Source: Bacteroidales bacterium (GTDB lineage Bacteria > Bacteroidota > Bacteroidia > Bacteroidales > VadinHA17). From it: a DNA stretch of 53,704 nt. The notes under the pieces were generated by a model. It did not search any database. It was given only the letters and a program-made list of their open reading frames with translations, and was not told where the DNA came from. The DNA lies in the NCBI GenBank assembly GCA_022865305.1, contig JALHSP010000175.1, positions 1 to 53,704 of the forward strand. The letters are read 5' to 3'. This document shows, one piece after another, positions 1 to 8,694 of this stretch. Position 1 is the first letter of the stretch. Each line of letters begins with the position of its first letter. Made by a program: the position numbers and the translations under genes.

Positions 1-140
1 AAAACCGGCTGTCCGACAAATTTTATTTCTGTATCTTTACTCATGTTGTATTTATTTTCTCCAAAAACCAAATTACAACATCTGGGGGAAACCTTTGGGG
101 AGTACCCCTTATTTTATTATTTTAGTCGGACACTAGTGAT
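1..140 (-). mobile_element. Edge of an insertion sequence with probable transposase N-terminus
   Basis: Reading the minus strand from position 44 to the window edge gives an ATG followed by an open frame, MSKDTEIKFVGQPV, running off the window. This resembles from memory the N-termini of Bacteroidota IS4-type transposases (KFVGQP-like start). Upstream of that start lie a small GGGG/CCCC hairpin (97-108) and an 8-bp inverted match, TGTCCGAC (10-17) to GTCGGACA (125-132), near which I would place the element's terminal inverted repeat. Only the first 14 codons are visible, so family and integrity are unknown. The element borders an accessory protease/membrane-protein pair. Confidence 0.45.
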
Positions 141-173
141 ATTATATCAATATTTAAATAAACTCTAACAACT

Positions 174-2090
174 ATGTATACCTACACATTCGGAGGCAAA
201 AACGGTAAAAAGTATATCCTTCATGAAAGCAACGACATGGTCGTCGTTCGTACCAGGAATTCCAGGAATCTGAAAGACTCCGTCTTTTCTGACAAAGGGA
301 AAAAAGCGCTGAAGGATTTCAGTCTTGAAATGGAGTTTCCTGAAGCGGATATTTCTGTGCTTAAAGCAAAAGATTCCATAAAAGACAGATTGGCTGTAAG
401 GGACAAAGCACGATCTGCTTTGAAAAAAGAACCGGAAATAAGGTTTGCAGGCAGGGTCCTGGTTGACGTGGATGGTAAAACACTTGTTTTATATACGGAA
501 AATATCTTTATCAAGTTTCATGATCATATTAATACAGATACATGTGAAAAAATCCTTGGTGAAAATAACCTGACAATTAAACAAAAACCTGATTATGCAA
601 AGAACACATATTTTGTAAGCGCCCCTGAAAATGCCGGCCTTCAAATCTTTGAAATTGCAGAATCACTGCTTAATAAGGAGGAAGTTGAACTTTGTCACCC
701 TGAACTGATAAGGAAAAGAAGTCTTAAGAATATTCATCCCGGTCAGTGGCATTTAAAAACTACGACAATTAACGGTGTTGAGGTAAATGCAAGCGTAAAA
801 GCTGATCAGGCTCACAAATTATCGCTCGGTGAAAACATTATAATAGCTTTGATAGATGATGGTTTTGATATAGATCACCCTGAGTTTAATCAGCCCGGAA
901 AGGTTGTACATTCAAGAGATGTGACAGCAAACAGCAATGATCCAAGGCCTAAGAATATTTATAATAACCATGGAACTGCATGTGCTGGTGTTGCTGCCGC
1001 AGCAGGAATTAAAGCATCCGGTGTAGCGCCAGGGGCTGTTTTTATGCCTGTCAGGCTTAGTTCAAACCTTGGTTCCGTAGCTGAATCAAACGCTTTTAAA
1101 TGGGCCGCAGACCATGGTGCTGATATCATCTCATGCAGCTGGGGACCAGAGGATGGCAACTGGAGCGATCCTGATGATCCGGTGCATACAACCCAGGTAG
1201 ACCTTCCAGATAGTACACGCCTTGCAATAGATTACGCCGTTTCCAGCGGGCGTAATGGAAAAGGTTGCATTATTACTTTTGCGGCAGGGAACGGTAGAGA
1301 GGATATTAAATTCGACGGGTATGCCAGCTATCATAAAGTCATTGCAGTAGCAGCATGCAATGATACAAATAAAAGGAGTATTTACAGCGATTATGGCAGC
1401 AGTGTGTGGTGCTCCTTCCCAAGCAGTGATTTTGGTTATACTCCATTTAACCACCCTGATCCTCTTACGCCGGGAATATATACGACAGACCGGATGGGTA
1501 CAGCAGGTTATAATACAAATGGAGATTACACTGACGACTTTGGTGGGACTTCCAGTTCGTGCCCGGGTGTTGCCGGTACAGTGGCATTAATGCTATCAGC
1601 TAATCCTGAACTTACCTGGCAGCAGGTAAAGGAAATTATCAGGGAAACTTCTGAGAAAATTGACAAATCCAGCGGGCAATATGATTCGCAGGGTCATAGC
1701 AGGTATTACGGTTATGGAAAGGTTGATGCAGAGAAAGCAGTGAGAAGAGCATTGGCATTAAAATCCAGCATCCCGGTTAATAAAGTAAAAGTTATTTCAG
1801 CACTTGTGAATCCCAAAGGCCTTGATAGAGGTAATGAAAAAATATCTATTCAAAACACCACTACAGATAATATTGATATCAATGGCTGGTCGATAGAAGT
1901 CAAAGGGCAGAAAGAGTATCTGTCAGGGATACTTTCATGCGGCGAAGCCCGCACTTTCAGCCTCTCTGGATCTGTCAAACTAGCAAATACAGGTGCTTCA
2001 ATTAACCTTCTGAATTCCCGATCAGATATTATTAATACTGTTACCTATCAGAAAAGACAGGTAAAAAAGGGAGTCATTGTTGAGTTTTGA
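174..2090 (+). CDS. S8 family subtilisin-like serine protease with C-terminal lamin-tail-like domain
   Basis: This 638-residue protein carries a complete subtilase triad: Asp228 in ALIDDGFD, His266 in NNHGTACAG and Ser460 in GGTSSSCPGVAG, with the oxyanion-hole Asn in TFAAGNG. Residues 1 to about 190 form a long N-terminal region, possibly an inhibitor-like propeptide. The last 100 residues (about 540-638) look like a lamin-tail/Ig-like beta-sandwich (NINGWSIEVKG-like pattern). There is no signal peptide, unlike most bacterial subtilases, so a cytoplasmic role is likely. It is followed 85 bp downstream by a small membrane protein resembling those of prokaryotic conflict systems. The protease call is firm; the biological role (defence, processing or housekeeping) is inference. 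Confidence 0.88.
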   Translation: MYTYTFGGKNGKKYILHESNDMVVVRTRNSRNLKDSVFSDKGKKALKDFSLEMEFPEADISVLKAKDSIKDRLAVRDKARSALKKEPEIRFAGRVLVDVDGKTLVLYTENIFIKFHDHINTDTCEKILGENNLTIKQKPDYAKNTYFVSAPENAGLQIFEIAESLLNKEEVELCHPELIRKRSLKNIHPGQWHLKTTTINGVEVNASVKADQAHKLSLGENIIIALIDDGFDIDHPEFNQPGKVVHSRDVTANSNDPRPKNIYNNHGTACAGVAAAAGIKASGVAPGAVFMPVRLSSNLGSVAESNAFKWAADHGADIISCSWGPEDGNWSDPDDPVHTTQVDLPDSTRLAIDYAVSSGRNGKGCIITFAAGNGREDIKFDGYASYHKVIAVAACNDTNKRSIYSDYGSSVWCSFPSSDFGYTPFNHPDPLTPGIYTTDRMGTAGYNTNGDYTDDFGGTSSSCPGVAGTVALMLSANPELTWQQVKEIIRETSEKIDKSSGQYDSQGHSRYYGYGKVDAEKAVRRALALKSSIPVNKVKVISALVNPKGLDRGNEKISIQNTTTDNIDINGWSIEVKGQKEYLSGILSCGEARTFSLSGSVKLANTGASINLLNSRSDIINTVTYQKRQVKKGVIVEF

Positions 2091-2175
2091 GGCATGATGA
2101 ATTACATATATATTTTGCTTGCATTGAGTAATCTCATAAATTTGTTATATATATTAATAGTAAATAATTTGTAAT

Positions 2176-2682
2176 ATGATTAACAGTTCCACTGGTTTTG
2201 CAACTAAGAACTTTACAGAGTCATATCAAAAGGCAGATGACTCTAAAAGAACCTATCAGCAGAAGCTCGAGTCATCTGAAGGTATAAACATCTATAAATA
2301 TGTATTGCTGATAAATATAGCTGCTCTCGAGGGATATGTTTTGCAAGCTCGTCTTCAGGCTCAGCAGAGCTTCAATCTGAGCAGGATTATTGCCATAACA
2401 GGCTTTATAATCGTTGGCATTGCAATAATCCTGAGTATCATTCTTACATGGCTGGGAAATGAAAATCTGAATGCAGCCTATCTGGCAGGTATTGCAGGAG
2501 TTTTAACGGAATTCATTGCCGGCGTCTTCTTCTTGCTATACAGCAAAACCTTAGGGCAAATTAATATATTCCATGATAAACTTGTGGATATGCAGAAGAC
2601 AGCTCTGAATCATATGGATAAGTTTAATACTGGTGAAGAACCAGCCTCTCCTGAGTCAGATCTGAGGCGAGAAAAAGTTTAG
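2176..2682 (+). CDS. Two-helix membrane protein resembling the TRADD-N-associated membrane domain
   Basis: The 168-residue protein has a soluble N-terminus (1-50), an amphipathic Q/A-rich helix (about 52-68, LQARLQAQQSFNLS), two transmembrane helices (about 70-92 and 100-122) joined by a short loop, and a charged C-terminal tail. The order 'alanine/glutamine helix, SFxxS, xxGF, helix, AGIxxxxTEFIxxxFFLLY, then FHDKL' matches my recollection of the TRADD-N-associated transmembrane domain described in regulated bacterial conflict systems. No enzymatic residues are visible. It follows the S8 protease in the same direction, and a stem-loop (2726-2779) lies after it. The membrane topology is clear; the family name is from memory of the pattern and is less certain. 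Confidence 0.6.
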   Translation: MINSSTGFATKNFTESYQKADDSKRTYQQKLESSEGINIYKYVLLINIAALEGYVLQARLQAQQSFNLSRIIAITGFIIVGIAIILSIILTWLGNENLNAAYLAGIAGVLTEFIAGVFFLLYSKTLGQINIFHDKLVDMQKTALNHMDKFNTGEEPASPESDLRREKV

Positions 2683-2725
2683 ATACAAATAATACTCCCG
2701 AAAAATAAAAAAACTCAGAGAGATT

Positions 2726-2868
2726 ATTCTTTTAATCTGACCTCACACAGGCAAACCAGGTTCGGTCAGATTAAAGAATCCAATAGTGTAATGGATGAAG
2801 CTCCCCTCTTTGCGTAAGCAGAGAGGGGCGGGGGGGTGAGTACATGGGATTACCTGAGGTGATCCCAT
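2726..2868. repeat. Cluster of three consecutive stem-loops
   Basis: Three hairpins follow one another. The first has arms at 2726-2742 and 2764-2779 (ATTCTTTTAATCTGACC against GGTCAGATTAAAGAAT, one bulged base). The second has arms at 2803-2813 and 2818-2828 (CCCCTCTTTGC against GCAGAGAGGGG) with a GTAA loop. The third has arms at 2844-2855 and 2857-2868 (ATGGGATTACCT against AGGTGATCCCAT). The first could terminate the upstream membrane-protein gene. No open frame of note covers the cluster. The stems are directly visible; a structured RNA is only one possible reading. Confidence 0.55.
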
Positions 2869-2894
2869 TCGGTAGATCCCTGCAGAGCTTAAAT

Positions 2895-2913
2895 GACCCT
2901 TCGGGTCTTTTTT
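2895..2913 (+). terminator. Rho-independent terminator
   Basis: GACCC-TTC-GGGTC (2895-2907, reading GACCCTTCGGGTC) followed by six T residues forms a short classical terminator on the plus strand. It would end any transcript coming from the S8/membrane-protein pair or from a former plus-strand tRNA. Confidence 0.7.
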
Positions 2914-2966
2914 ATTTTATCTTCGGCTGCTTATGAATGCAAGCATTCAACGCATCCTCGCTAAAA

Positions 2967-2990
2967 CAAAAAATCCCGCCAACGGCGGGA
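2967..2990 (-). terminator. Rho-independent terminator downstream of the tRNA-Ser remnant
   Basis: On the minus strand TCCCGCC-GTT-GGCGGGA is followed by a run of T (AAAAAAT on the plus strand at 2968-2974). It sits just after the 3' end of the tRNA-Ser remnant and is probably that tRNA's native terminator. Confidence 0.7.
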
Positions 2991-3002
2991 TCATTTAAGC
3001 TC

Positions 3003-3026
3003 TGCGGAGAAAGAGGGATTCGAACC
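3003..3026 (-). pseudogene. 3' remnant of a tRNA-Ser gene
   Basis: On the minus strand the sequence reads GGTTCGAATCCCTC then TTTCTCC then G and CA: a T-loop, the 3' side of a T-stem, the 3' acceptor strand and a G discriminator, as in bacterial tRNA-Ser. Continuing upstream on the minus strand (above 3026) the sequence is AAAAGAAG-like, so the 5' half of the T stem (GAGGG expected) and everything before it are missing. This is a 3' tRNA fragment such as those left at integration sites, not a working tRNA. Confidence 0.6.
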
Positions 3027-3271
3027 TTTTCTTCAGTATTTTGATAATGAATTAATTACAAACTCCTGATTTTAATTGTACACCGTTTGGTTCACCAGGT
3101 TTATAAAGTCATCCAAAGAACATTACTTAACAAAGTTAAGAAAAAATGTGGCATTATTAGAATTATAATTGTTAATGTTATAGACCATTATAAACATGCC
3201 TATCTCCGGTTCTCAAGCCAATATAATATTATAAATAATTTAATTTCATTATTTGTGGAAAAACCAGTAGC

Positions 3272-3354
3272 CTTGACCATCCTTGGCCGGAGTTAAGTGC
3301 TTGTTGTTAAGTTATGTATGTTAATTATAATCTAACCGGCCAAATGTGGTCAAG
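3272..3354. repeat. Imperfect 19-nt inverted repeat
   Basis: CTTGACCATCCTTGGCCGG (3272-3290) pairs with CCGGCCAAATGTGGTCAAG (3336-3354) with three mismatches across a 45-nt loop. It is much more GC-rich than its surroundings. It could be a relic of a mobile element end or a binding site; no function can be assigned. Confidence 0.5.
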
Positions 3355-3606
3355 ACGTCCGGCTTTTGCACTATAATTACAAGATTAATATTTTAAAGTT
3401 AAAAAATATAAGGAAAATTAATAAGAAAGTATAAGAACCATATTCGTATCTGGAATATTTTTATTATATTGTAATGAATTTTTTTGTCTTCTGGAGTGTA
3501 CTTTAACACCAATCGATAGTTTTGGTTTTTAAGAAGATAATTTTTTACAAGAATAACCCAATCCTAAGTTTAACCTTATAAACTTCTTCTGCCTATGGAA
3601 AAAACC

Positions 3607-3699
3607 AGCTGATTTGAAAAGTAGAAGCTGAAACTTCTTTTATCAGCTTTAAATTTTTGACTTAATAGCACTTATAGTCTGTTAATTTCGGAACAGACT
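3607..3699 (+). promoter_or_regulatory. SusC leader with competing stem-loops
   Basis: Two left arms, AGCTGAT (3607-3613) and AAGCTGA (3625-3631), can each pair with the same right arm (ATCAGCTT, 3642-3649), so the two stems exclude each other. A further perfect 8-bp stem, AGTCTGTT (3676-3683) with AACAGACT (3692-3699), ends 43 bp before the SusC ATG. The pairings are visible; a leader-RNA control function is inferred. Confidence 0.4.
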
Positions 3700-3742
3700 G
3701 ATTTTGATTAACTAACAATCTAACCAACAATTTTAAAAAATT

Positions 3743-6700
3743 ATGGAAAAAAAATTAGTTTCTGTATTTTCCTTATGGAGAAAATACAAGGTCCTATTAT
3801 GGCTGAATCTGACGATGATTCTGATCCTGCTATTGACATTTGATTTATCGGCGGCAGGGTTCGGAGAGGGTAAATATAAGCCCTCAGATGATTCACAACA
3901 GGTTACAGTTACTGGAACTGTCACTGATGCCTCAACCGGACAACCAATGCCAGGTGTGAACGTCGTTGTTTCCGGTACTACTCTGGGAGTAATAACTGAC
4001 ATTTCGGGTAATTTTACCCTGGCGGTACCAAATGCAACAGTTACACTTCTATTCTCATTTATCGGTTATGTCACACAAAATGTTGCACTGGGTGGTCGAA
4101 CCACACTGAACATTGCATTGACATCTGACGTTGCCCAACTGAGGGAAGTGGTGGTAGTTGGTTATGGCACACAGTTGAAAAGGGATTTGACGGGCTCTAT
4201 AACCAAAGTTGATGCTGAAAAACTTCTGGATAAACCGGCTTTCAACGTTGCACAGGCAATAGGAGGCAAAATAGCTGGTGTTAAAGTAATTGAAGCCAAC
4301 GGTGCTCCCGGTGGTAACCCGATGATACGCGTACGTGGTACAAACTCAATCTATAGTAACAATGCCCCTCTCTTTGTTGTTGACGGTATAGTTGGTGTTG
4401 CAAATGCTCTGACAATCTTAAACCCTAACGAAATACAGTCCCTCGACGTTTTGAAAGATGCATCGGCAACCGCTATTTACGGTGCCAGGGGAGCAAACGG
4501 TGTTATTATTATTACTACAAAACGTGGTTTTGCAGGTAAAACATCGGTAGAATATAACGGCTATGTAACAAGAGGTGTAAGACAAAAGAACTTTGTTTAT
4601 AATAACACCGAACAATTCCTGTATGTCACGAGACAGGCATGGCTGAACATTAACAAGTATGCCACAACGGCAAACAATATACTGAATCCTTTTCCTGATT
4701 TGTGGCCAGCAGGTTTTAGTGGAACGTCCTTCTCAGATTTGCCATGGCTTTTCGAAAAGACTACTCAGGGTGGTTATTCGATCCCTCTGCTGGGTGAGGA
4801 TGGCAGTTATTATAAACCAAGGTTCGATACTAACTATGAATCATTAATTTTCGTTCCCTCGACTTCAACTAACCATCAGATTAGCATCCGTGGTGGAAAT
4901 GAAAATGCCAAATTTGGTACATTCTTTAACTATGCTCTTGAAGACGGTTTGCTTTTAAACTCATACTTCAACCGTTATTCAGGGAAGTTAAACGGTGATT
5001 TCAAAATAACCAATTGGTTGAATGTAAGCTCACAAATCACGGTAAACAAAAATAAGAACCGTACGAATGACGTGTCTTATTTCAGTGGTGGTATATCGCG
5101 TGCAGTTAGTGAAACATTTCCGCTTGTTCCACCTCAGTATCCTGATGATCCGGACATTTATAAACAGTATGCCGGAGTGTATGGTCAAAGCATAGATTTC
5201 CCTGTAGGGGAGGCTGACTGCCAGAATGCTTGGCAGATAAGTAAAACTGTTGAAACATTTACAGACCGTTCCCAGTTCACAGGAGATATTACATTAAATT
5301 TCCAGATTAGCCGCAATCTGACCTTTAAGTCAAACTTTGCTGTTGACGACAACTCTTACAAATATAATAACTATGGAGGCAGGGTAGTTTCACGTGCATC
5401 ATTTGGTAATGCCAACATCAATGTTCAAAAAACTCTCTACTGGCAGAACGAAAACTACTTTAATTATATTAAAACAATCGGTGATCATTCTATTACAGGT
5501 CTGCTAGGTCTGTCATGGTCAAGGATCAGATGGGAGTACCTGTACACACAAAATAATAACTACTTTGACGACTTTTACAAATGGCATAATCTGTCAGTCG
5601 GTACCGCTCCCAGGCCTAATCCTACAAGCAGTGATGGTATGAACTCACTTAACTCTTATTTTGCCCGTGCCAACTATAGTTACAAAGGCAAGTATTTGCT
5701 GACAGTTACTGGTCGTATTGACGGTTCATCAAAATTCGGTGCAAACTCAAAGTACGGTTTCTTCCCGTCAGGTTCTGTAGCATGGAGGATATCGGAAGAA
5801 GATTTTATGCAGAGCATTGATGCATTATCAAACCTCAAACTTCGTTTTAGTATTGGTCAGACCGGTAACCAGGAGATTGGTAGTTATGTAACCCAGACAT
5901 TCCTGAGTACAACTAATGTCGTTTTAAATAACGTTCTCACACCGGCTTTGTATGCAAGTTCAGTTGGTAACCCTGATCTGAAGTGGGAAAAAACGACTCA
6001 ATGGGATGTTGGTGTCGATCTTGGGCTGTACGGTGATCGTGTAGTGCTGGCTCTTGACTACTATAACAAGTTAACTAAAGATATGCTTCTTAATGTACCA
6101 TTGCCTCAATCTACAACAACTGGAAGTGTCAGGAAGAATTACGGTCAGGTTGAGAACAAAGGACTTGAAGTGCAACTTGGTACTCATAATATCAAAAGTG
6201 CAGATTTCAACTGGTACACAGACATATCCTGGAGTCATAACAAGAACACAATCGTTCAGCTTGGTCCGACCGGAGCAGATATTAATATGAACAGCTGGGT
6301 TGGAGGAGCAAACACTGTTTTAAGAGTAGGTGAAGCCATTGGTTCATACTTAGGGCTTACCCGTCTTGGAACATACAGCACACAGGAAGCTTCCCTTGCT
6401 GCCCGCTATGGATTTGTACCTGGTGATGTCAAGTACCTTGATAAAAACAATGATGGTCTGATCAGTTACCTTGCTGACAGCGAAGTTCTAGGCAGTGCAT
6501 TCCCAAAATGGGATATGGATATAACCAACACCATTGACTTCAGGAACATTGATTTCATGCTCGATATAAGGGTTTCTTACGGTGCCAAGAAGGAGAACAG
6601 GACAAACCACTCCGGAGAAGACCGTCAGGTGATGGATAACAGCAAAAACCGAGTTCTGGATGCATGGACTCCCTATCACCAGAATACCATGATCGGCGAG

Positions 6701-7009
6701 GTTCGTCCCGGGATGGGTGGCGCTTATTACCAGACATATCCTGATACATGGTGGATTGAAGATGCTTCATTCGTAAGAGGTGAGGGCGCAACTCTTGGCT
6801 ATACTCTTCCAAACAAAATTCTTGGAAAATTAAGCAGACTGAGAGTATATTTTACCGCTAAGAACTTCTTTGTGCTTACCAAATATTCGGGGTATGATCC
6901 TGAAGGTAGTGACAATGACAATATGGGTGACAATTTGACTCCGGGTATGGACTTCTATATGTATCCTCGTCCTTCAACCTATACATTGGGTGTTAATATT
7001 GCTTTCTAA
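3743..7009 (+). CDS. susC: SusC/RagA-family TonB-dependent outer-membrane receptor
   Basis: The 1088-residue protein imports glycan oligosaccharides through the outer membrane using TonB energy. After a hydrophobic export segment (about 17-36) comes a carboxypeptidase-D regulatory-like domain (about 52-130, VTVTGTVTDASTGQPMPGVN), then the REVVVVGYGTQ linker that precedes SusC plugs, a plug domain with the GVxVxxxNGAPGG and IRVRGTNS signatures and FVVDGI, and a long beta-barrel ending in an aromatic residue (TLGVNIAF). Length and order are typical of SusC. It is followed 19 bp downstream by SusD, so the two form one unit. No N-terminal extension for an anti-sigma factor (STN/FecR signalling) is present, so regulation must lie elsewhere. 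Confidence 0.97.
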   Translation: MEKKLVSVFSLWRKYKVLLWLNLTMILILLLTFDLSAAGFGEGKYKPSDDSQQVTVTGTVTDASTGQPMPGVNVVVSGTTLGVITDISGNFTLAVPNATVTLLFSFIGYVTQNVALGGRTTLNIALTSDVAQLREVVVVGYGTQLKRDLTGSITKVDAEKLLDKPAFNVAQAIGGKIAGVKVIEANGAPGGNPMIRVRGTNSIYSNNAPLFVVDGIVGVANALTILNPNEIQSLDVLKDASATAIYGARGANGVIIITTKRGFAGKTSVEYNGYVTRGVRQKNFVYNNTEQFLYVTRQAWLNINKYATTANNILNPFPDLWPAGFSGTSFSDLPWLFEKTTQGGYSIPLLGEDGSYYKPRFDTNYESLIFVPSTSTNHQISIRGGNENAKFGTFFNYALEDGLLLNSYFNRYSGKLNGDFKITNWLNVSSQITVNKNKNRTNDVSYFSGGISRAVSETFPLVPPQYPDDPDIYKQYAGVYGQSIDFPVGEADCQNAWQISKTVETFTDRSQFTGDITLNFQISRNLTFKSNFAVDDNSYKYNNYGGRVVSRASFGNANINVQKTLYWQNENYFNYIKTIGDHSITGLLGLSWSRIRWEYLYTQNNNYFDDFYKWHNLSVGTAPRPNPTSSDGMNSLNSYFARANYSYKGKYLLTVTGRIDGSSKFGANSKYGFFPSGSVAWRISEEDFMQSIDALSNLKLRFSIGQTGNQEIGSYVTQTFLSTTNVVLNNVLTPALYASSVGNPDLKWEKTTQWDVGVDLGLYGDRVVLALDYYNKLTKDMLLNVPLPQSTTTGSVRKNYGQVENKGLEVQLGTHNIKSADFNWYTDISWSHNKNTIVQLGPTGADINMNSWVGGANTVLRVGEAIGSYLGLTRLGTYSTQEASLAARYGFVPGDVKYLDKNNDGLISYLADSEVLGSAFPKWDMDITNTIDFRNIDFMLDIRVSYGAKKENRTNHSGEDRQVMDNSKNRVLDAWTPYHQNTMIGEVRPGMGGAYYQTYPDTWWIEDASFVRGEGATLGYTLPNKILGKLSRLRVYFTAKNFFVLTKYSGYDPEGSDNDNMGDNLTPGMDFYMYPRPSTYTLGVNIAF

Positions 7010-7028
7010 ATTTTAAAATATTAAAGAA

Positions 7029-8660
7029 ATGAAATATATATTATTATTAGTACTCGGACTTGGTATTACTCTTGGTTCGTGTGATAAATTTCTGGAGGAA
7101 GTACCCACAGGATCGCTTACCGATGAGGCTCCTATTACAAGTAATCCGGGTGGTTACGCTCTTGCTACGGGTGCCTACAGGGCTCTGCCAACCTGGACTG
7201 CAGGTGCACAGTGGTGGGGAGGTACCGTTATGAATTCTCTGGAATATGCCACAGGTAAGGCCTATTCGCAATACCAGGCAGCAGATCTTTATAAATTCGA
7301 AACAAATGTTGAAAGTGGTGACAGTGAGTATTTCATTTTCCCATGGAACTACATGTATCGTGGTGTAAGGGATTGTAACCTGGCAATACAAAAGATTCCC
7401 GAAGTAACCGGATTGTCTGAAACCGAAAAATCGAAATTACTTGGAGAAGTTCGTACTCTTCGTGCATTATACTATTTCGTCCTCGTTCGCAAATTCGGAG
7501 ATGTTATTTTAAATACATCGGTTCTTACAGATATTGAACAGGCTTCAAGACCGCGTGTTTCGTTGAAGACGATCTATGACAAAGTTATTGTCCCGGATCT
7601 TGAATTTGCTGTTAACGAAAGTGCACTTGTTGATGAAAGATCTACAGGACGTGTTACAAAACATGTTGCAAGGATTCTCATGGCTGATGTTTATCTTACT
7701 ATGGCAGGTTATCCATACCAGGAGGTAACAGATACCACCAAAGCATATTGTGTAGAAGGATTGTGGACAATGACCAATTATCCGGTCAATACACCAGGCG
7801 CTATATCATTCCTGCAGAAAGCCAAGACACAAATTGATTTCCTGGCTGGATTAACATCAACATATGGAACCTGGGCTTATAGCGACCTTCGCACTCCAGC
7901 GCAGAATAATAAAAATGGCGCAATATTCTCGATTCAATATCTGGCAGGTACGACGAACAATGGGATAACAAATACTACAGTTCCTTTGTCAGGACATACC
8001 ACTGTTTATACCACTGAAACAGGAACAACTATCCCAGCCGTGGCATATCATGCTTCATATAATCCTGCTGACCTGCGTCTTGTGGATAAATCTGGCTATT
8101 TCTATTACAATGATAACATTGCATCAAAATATGATGTCAACGAAGGGCCTGCTCCCAAATTCCCATGCGCATTCCTTTATAAGTTTTATGATTTTAACGC
8201 TGCCAAGGTTTCCGGCATTTCGGGTCTGAATTTTCCTGTTTACAGGTGGGCCGATGTATTGCTGATGCAGACCGAAATTAACTGGACGCTGGATCAATTA
8301 GGCCAAAATGTTCCGGATGCTGATATTATTGCAGGTATAAATGAAATAAGAAACAAGGCCGGATTACCAACCTATGTAGCAGCAGACATCACTCTTAAGG
8401 AAATAATGGCTGAACGTGCTTACGAGCTGATATTTGAAAACAAAATGCTCTATGATATGCGGCGTACACGCAAAGCGCTTGTTGATGGCGTCGATCAATT
8501 TACAGCTCTTGTGAATTTAGAAGGTCATCAACCTACAATGTTTAACTACCAGTTCAGTGCAAAACATCTGTTAGATCCGGTTTCATCAACTGAGATCGAT
8601 AACAACAAGCTGTGCTTGCAGAATTATGGTTGGTCTCCTAAACAAAAGGGCCAGAATTAA
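7029..8660 (+). CDS. susD: SusD/RagB-family glycan-binding outer-membrane lipoprotein
   Basis: The 543-residue lipoprotein lids the neighbouring SusC barrel and binds glycan. The lipobox is LGSC with the acylated Cys18, followed by DKFLEEVPTGSLTDE, the characteristic SusD N-terminus. Internal features include TPR-like helices (VRTLRALYYFVLVRKFGDV, about 141-159), FPVYRWADVLLMQTE and INEIRNKAGLP, and near the C-terminus ERAYELIFENKMLYDMRRT, all hallmarks of the family. It lies 19 bp after SusC and 34 bp before a third lipoprotein. Confidence 0.97.
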   Translation: MKYILLLVLGLGITLGSCDKFLEEVPTGSLTDEAPITSNPGGYALATGAYRALPTWTAGAQWWGGTVMNSLEYATGKAYSQYQAADLYKFETNVESGDSEYFIFPWNYMYRGVRDCNLAIQKIPEVTGLSETEKSKLLGEVRTLRALYYFVLVRKFGDVILNTSVLTDIEQASRPRVSLKTIYDKVIVPDLEFAVNESALVDERSTGRVTKHVARILMADVYLTMAGYPYQEVTDTTKAYCVEGLWTMTNYPVNTPGAISFLQKAKTQIDFLAGLTSTYGTWAYSDLRTPAQNNKNGAIFSIQYLAGTTNNGITNTTVPLSGHTTVYTTETGTTIPAVAYHASYNPADLRLVDKSGYFYYNDNIASKYDVNEGPAPKFPCAFLYKFYDFNAAKVSGISGLNFPVYRWADVLLMQTEINWTLDQLGQNVPDADIIAGINEIRNKAGLPTYVAADITLKEIMAERAYELIFENKMLYDMRRTRKALVDGVDQFTALVNLEGHQPTMFNYQFSAKHLLDPVSSTEIDNNKLCLQNYGWSPKQKGQN

Positions 8661-8694
8661 TGATTTATTCAAATAATCTGATAAAAATACGAAA

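Larger units (their letters stand above)
2882..3005. repeat. Perfect 15-bp inverted repeat enclosing two terminators
   Basis: GCAGAGCTTAAATGA at 2882-2896 is the exact reverse complement of 2991-3005. Inside lie two opposed rho-independent terminators. The right arm directly abuts the tRNA-Ser remnant, so the arm sequence is probably the native downstream flank of that tRNA, with a second inverted copy to its left. The arrangement suggests duplication or decay of a tRNA-associated integration site. Confidence 0.6.
3027..3742. other. Long AT-rich intergenic region and SusC leader
   Basis: I see no convincing gene in these 716 bases. A 69-codon open frame at 3087-3296 has low-complexity, basic composition without recognisable features. 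The region holds an imperfect 19-nt inverted repeat (3272-3290 against 3336-3354, 16 of 19 matching) and several small stems close to the SusC start, listed separately. Transcription of the SusC operon must begin somewhere here; I could not assign a clear Bacteroidota -33/-7 promoter. Confidence 0.6.

Noticed and set aside
2726-3005. Retron-type non-coding RNA
   Set aside because: The inverted repeat and hairpins recall one, but no reverse transcriptase is in the window and two of the hairpins are terminators.
3087-3296. 69-codon open frame in the region before SusC
   Set aside because: Low-complexity basic composition, no homology pattern, AT-rich surroundings and an inverted repeat overlapping its end; more likely chance.
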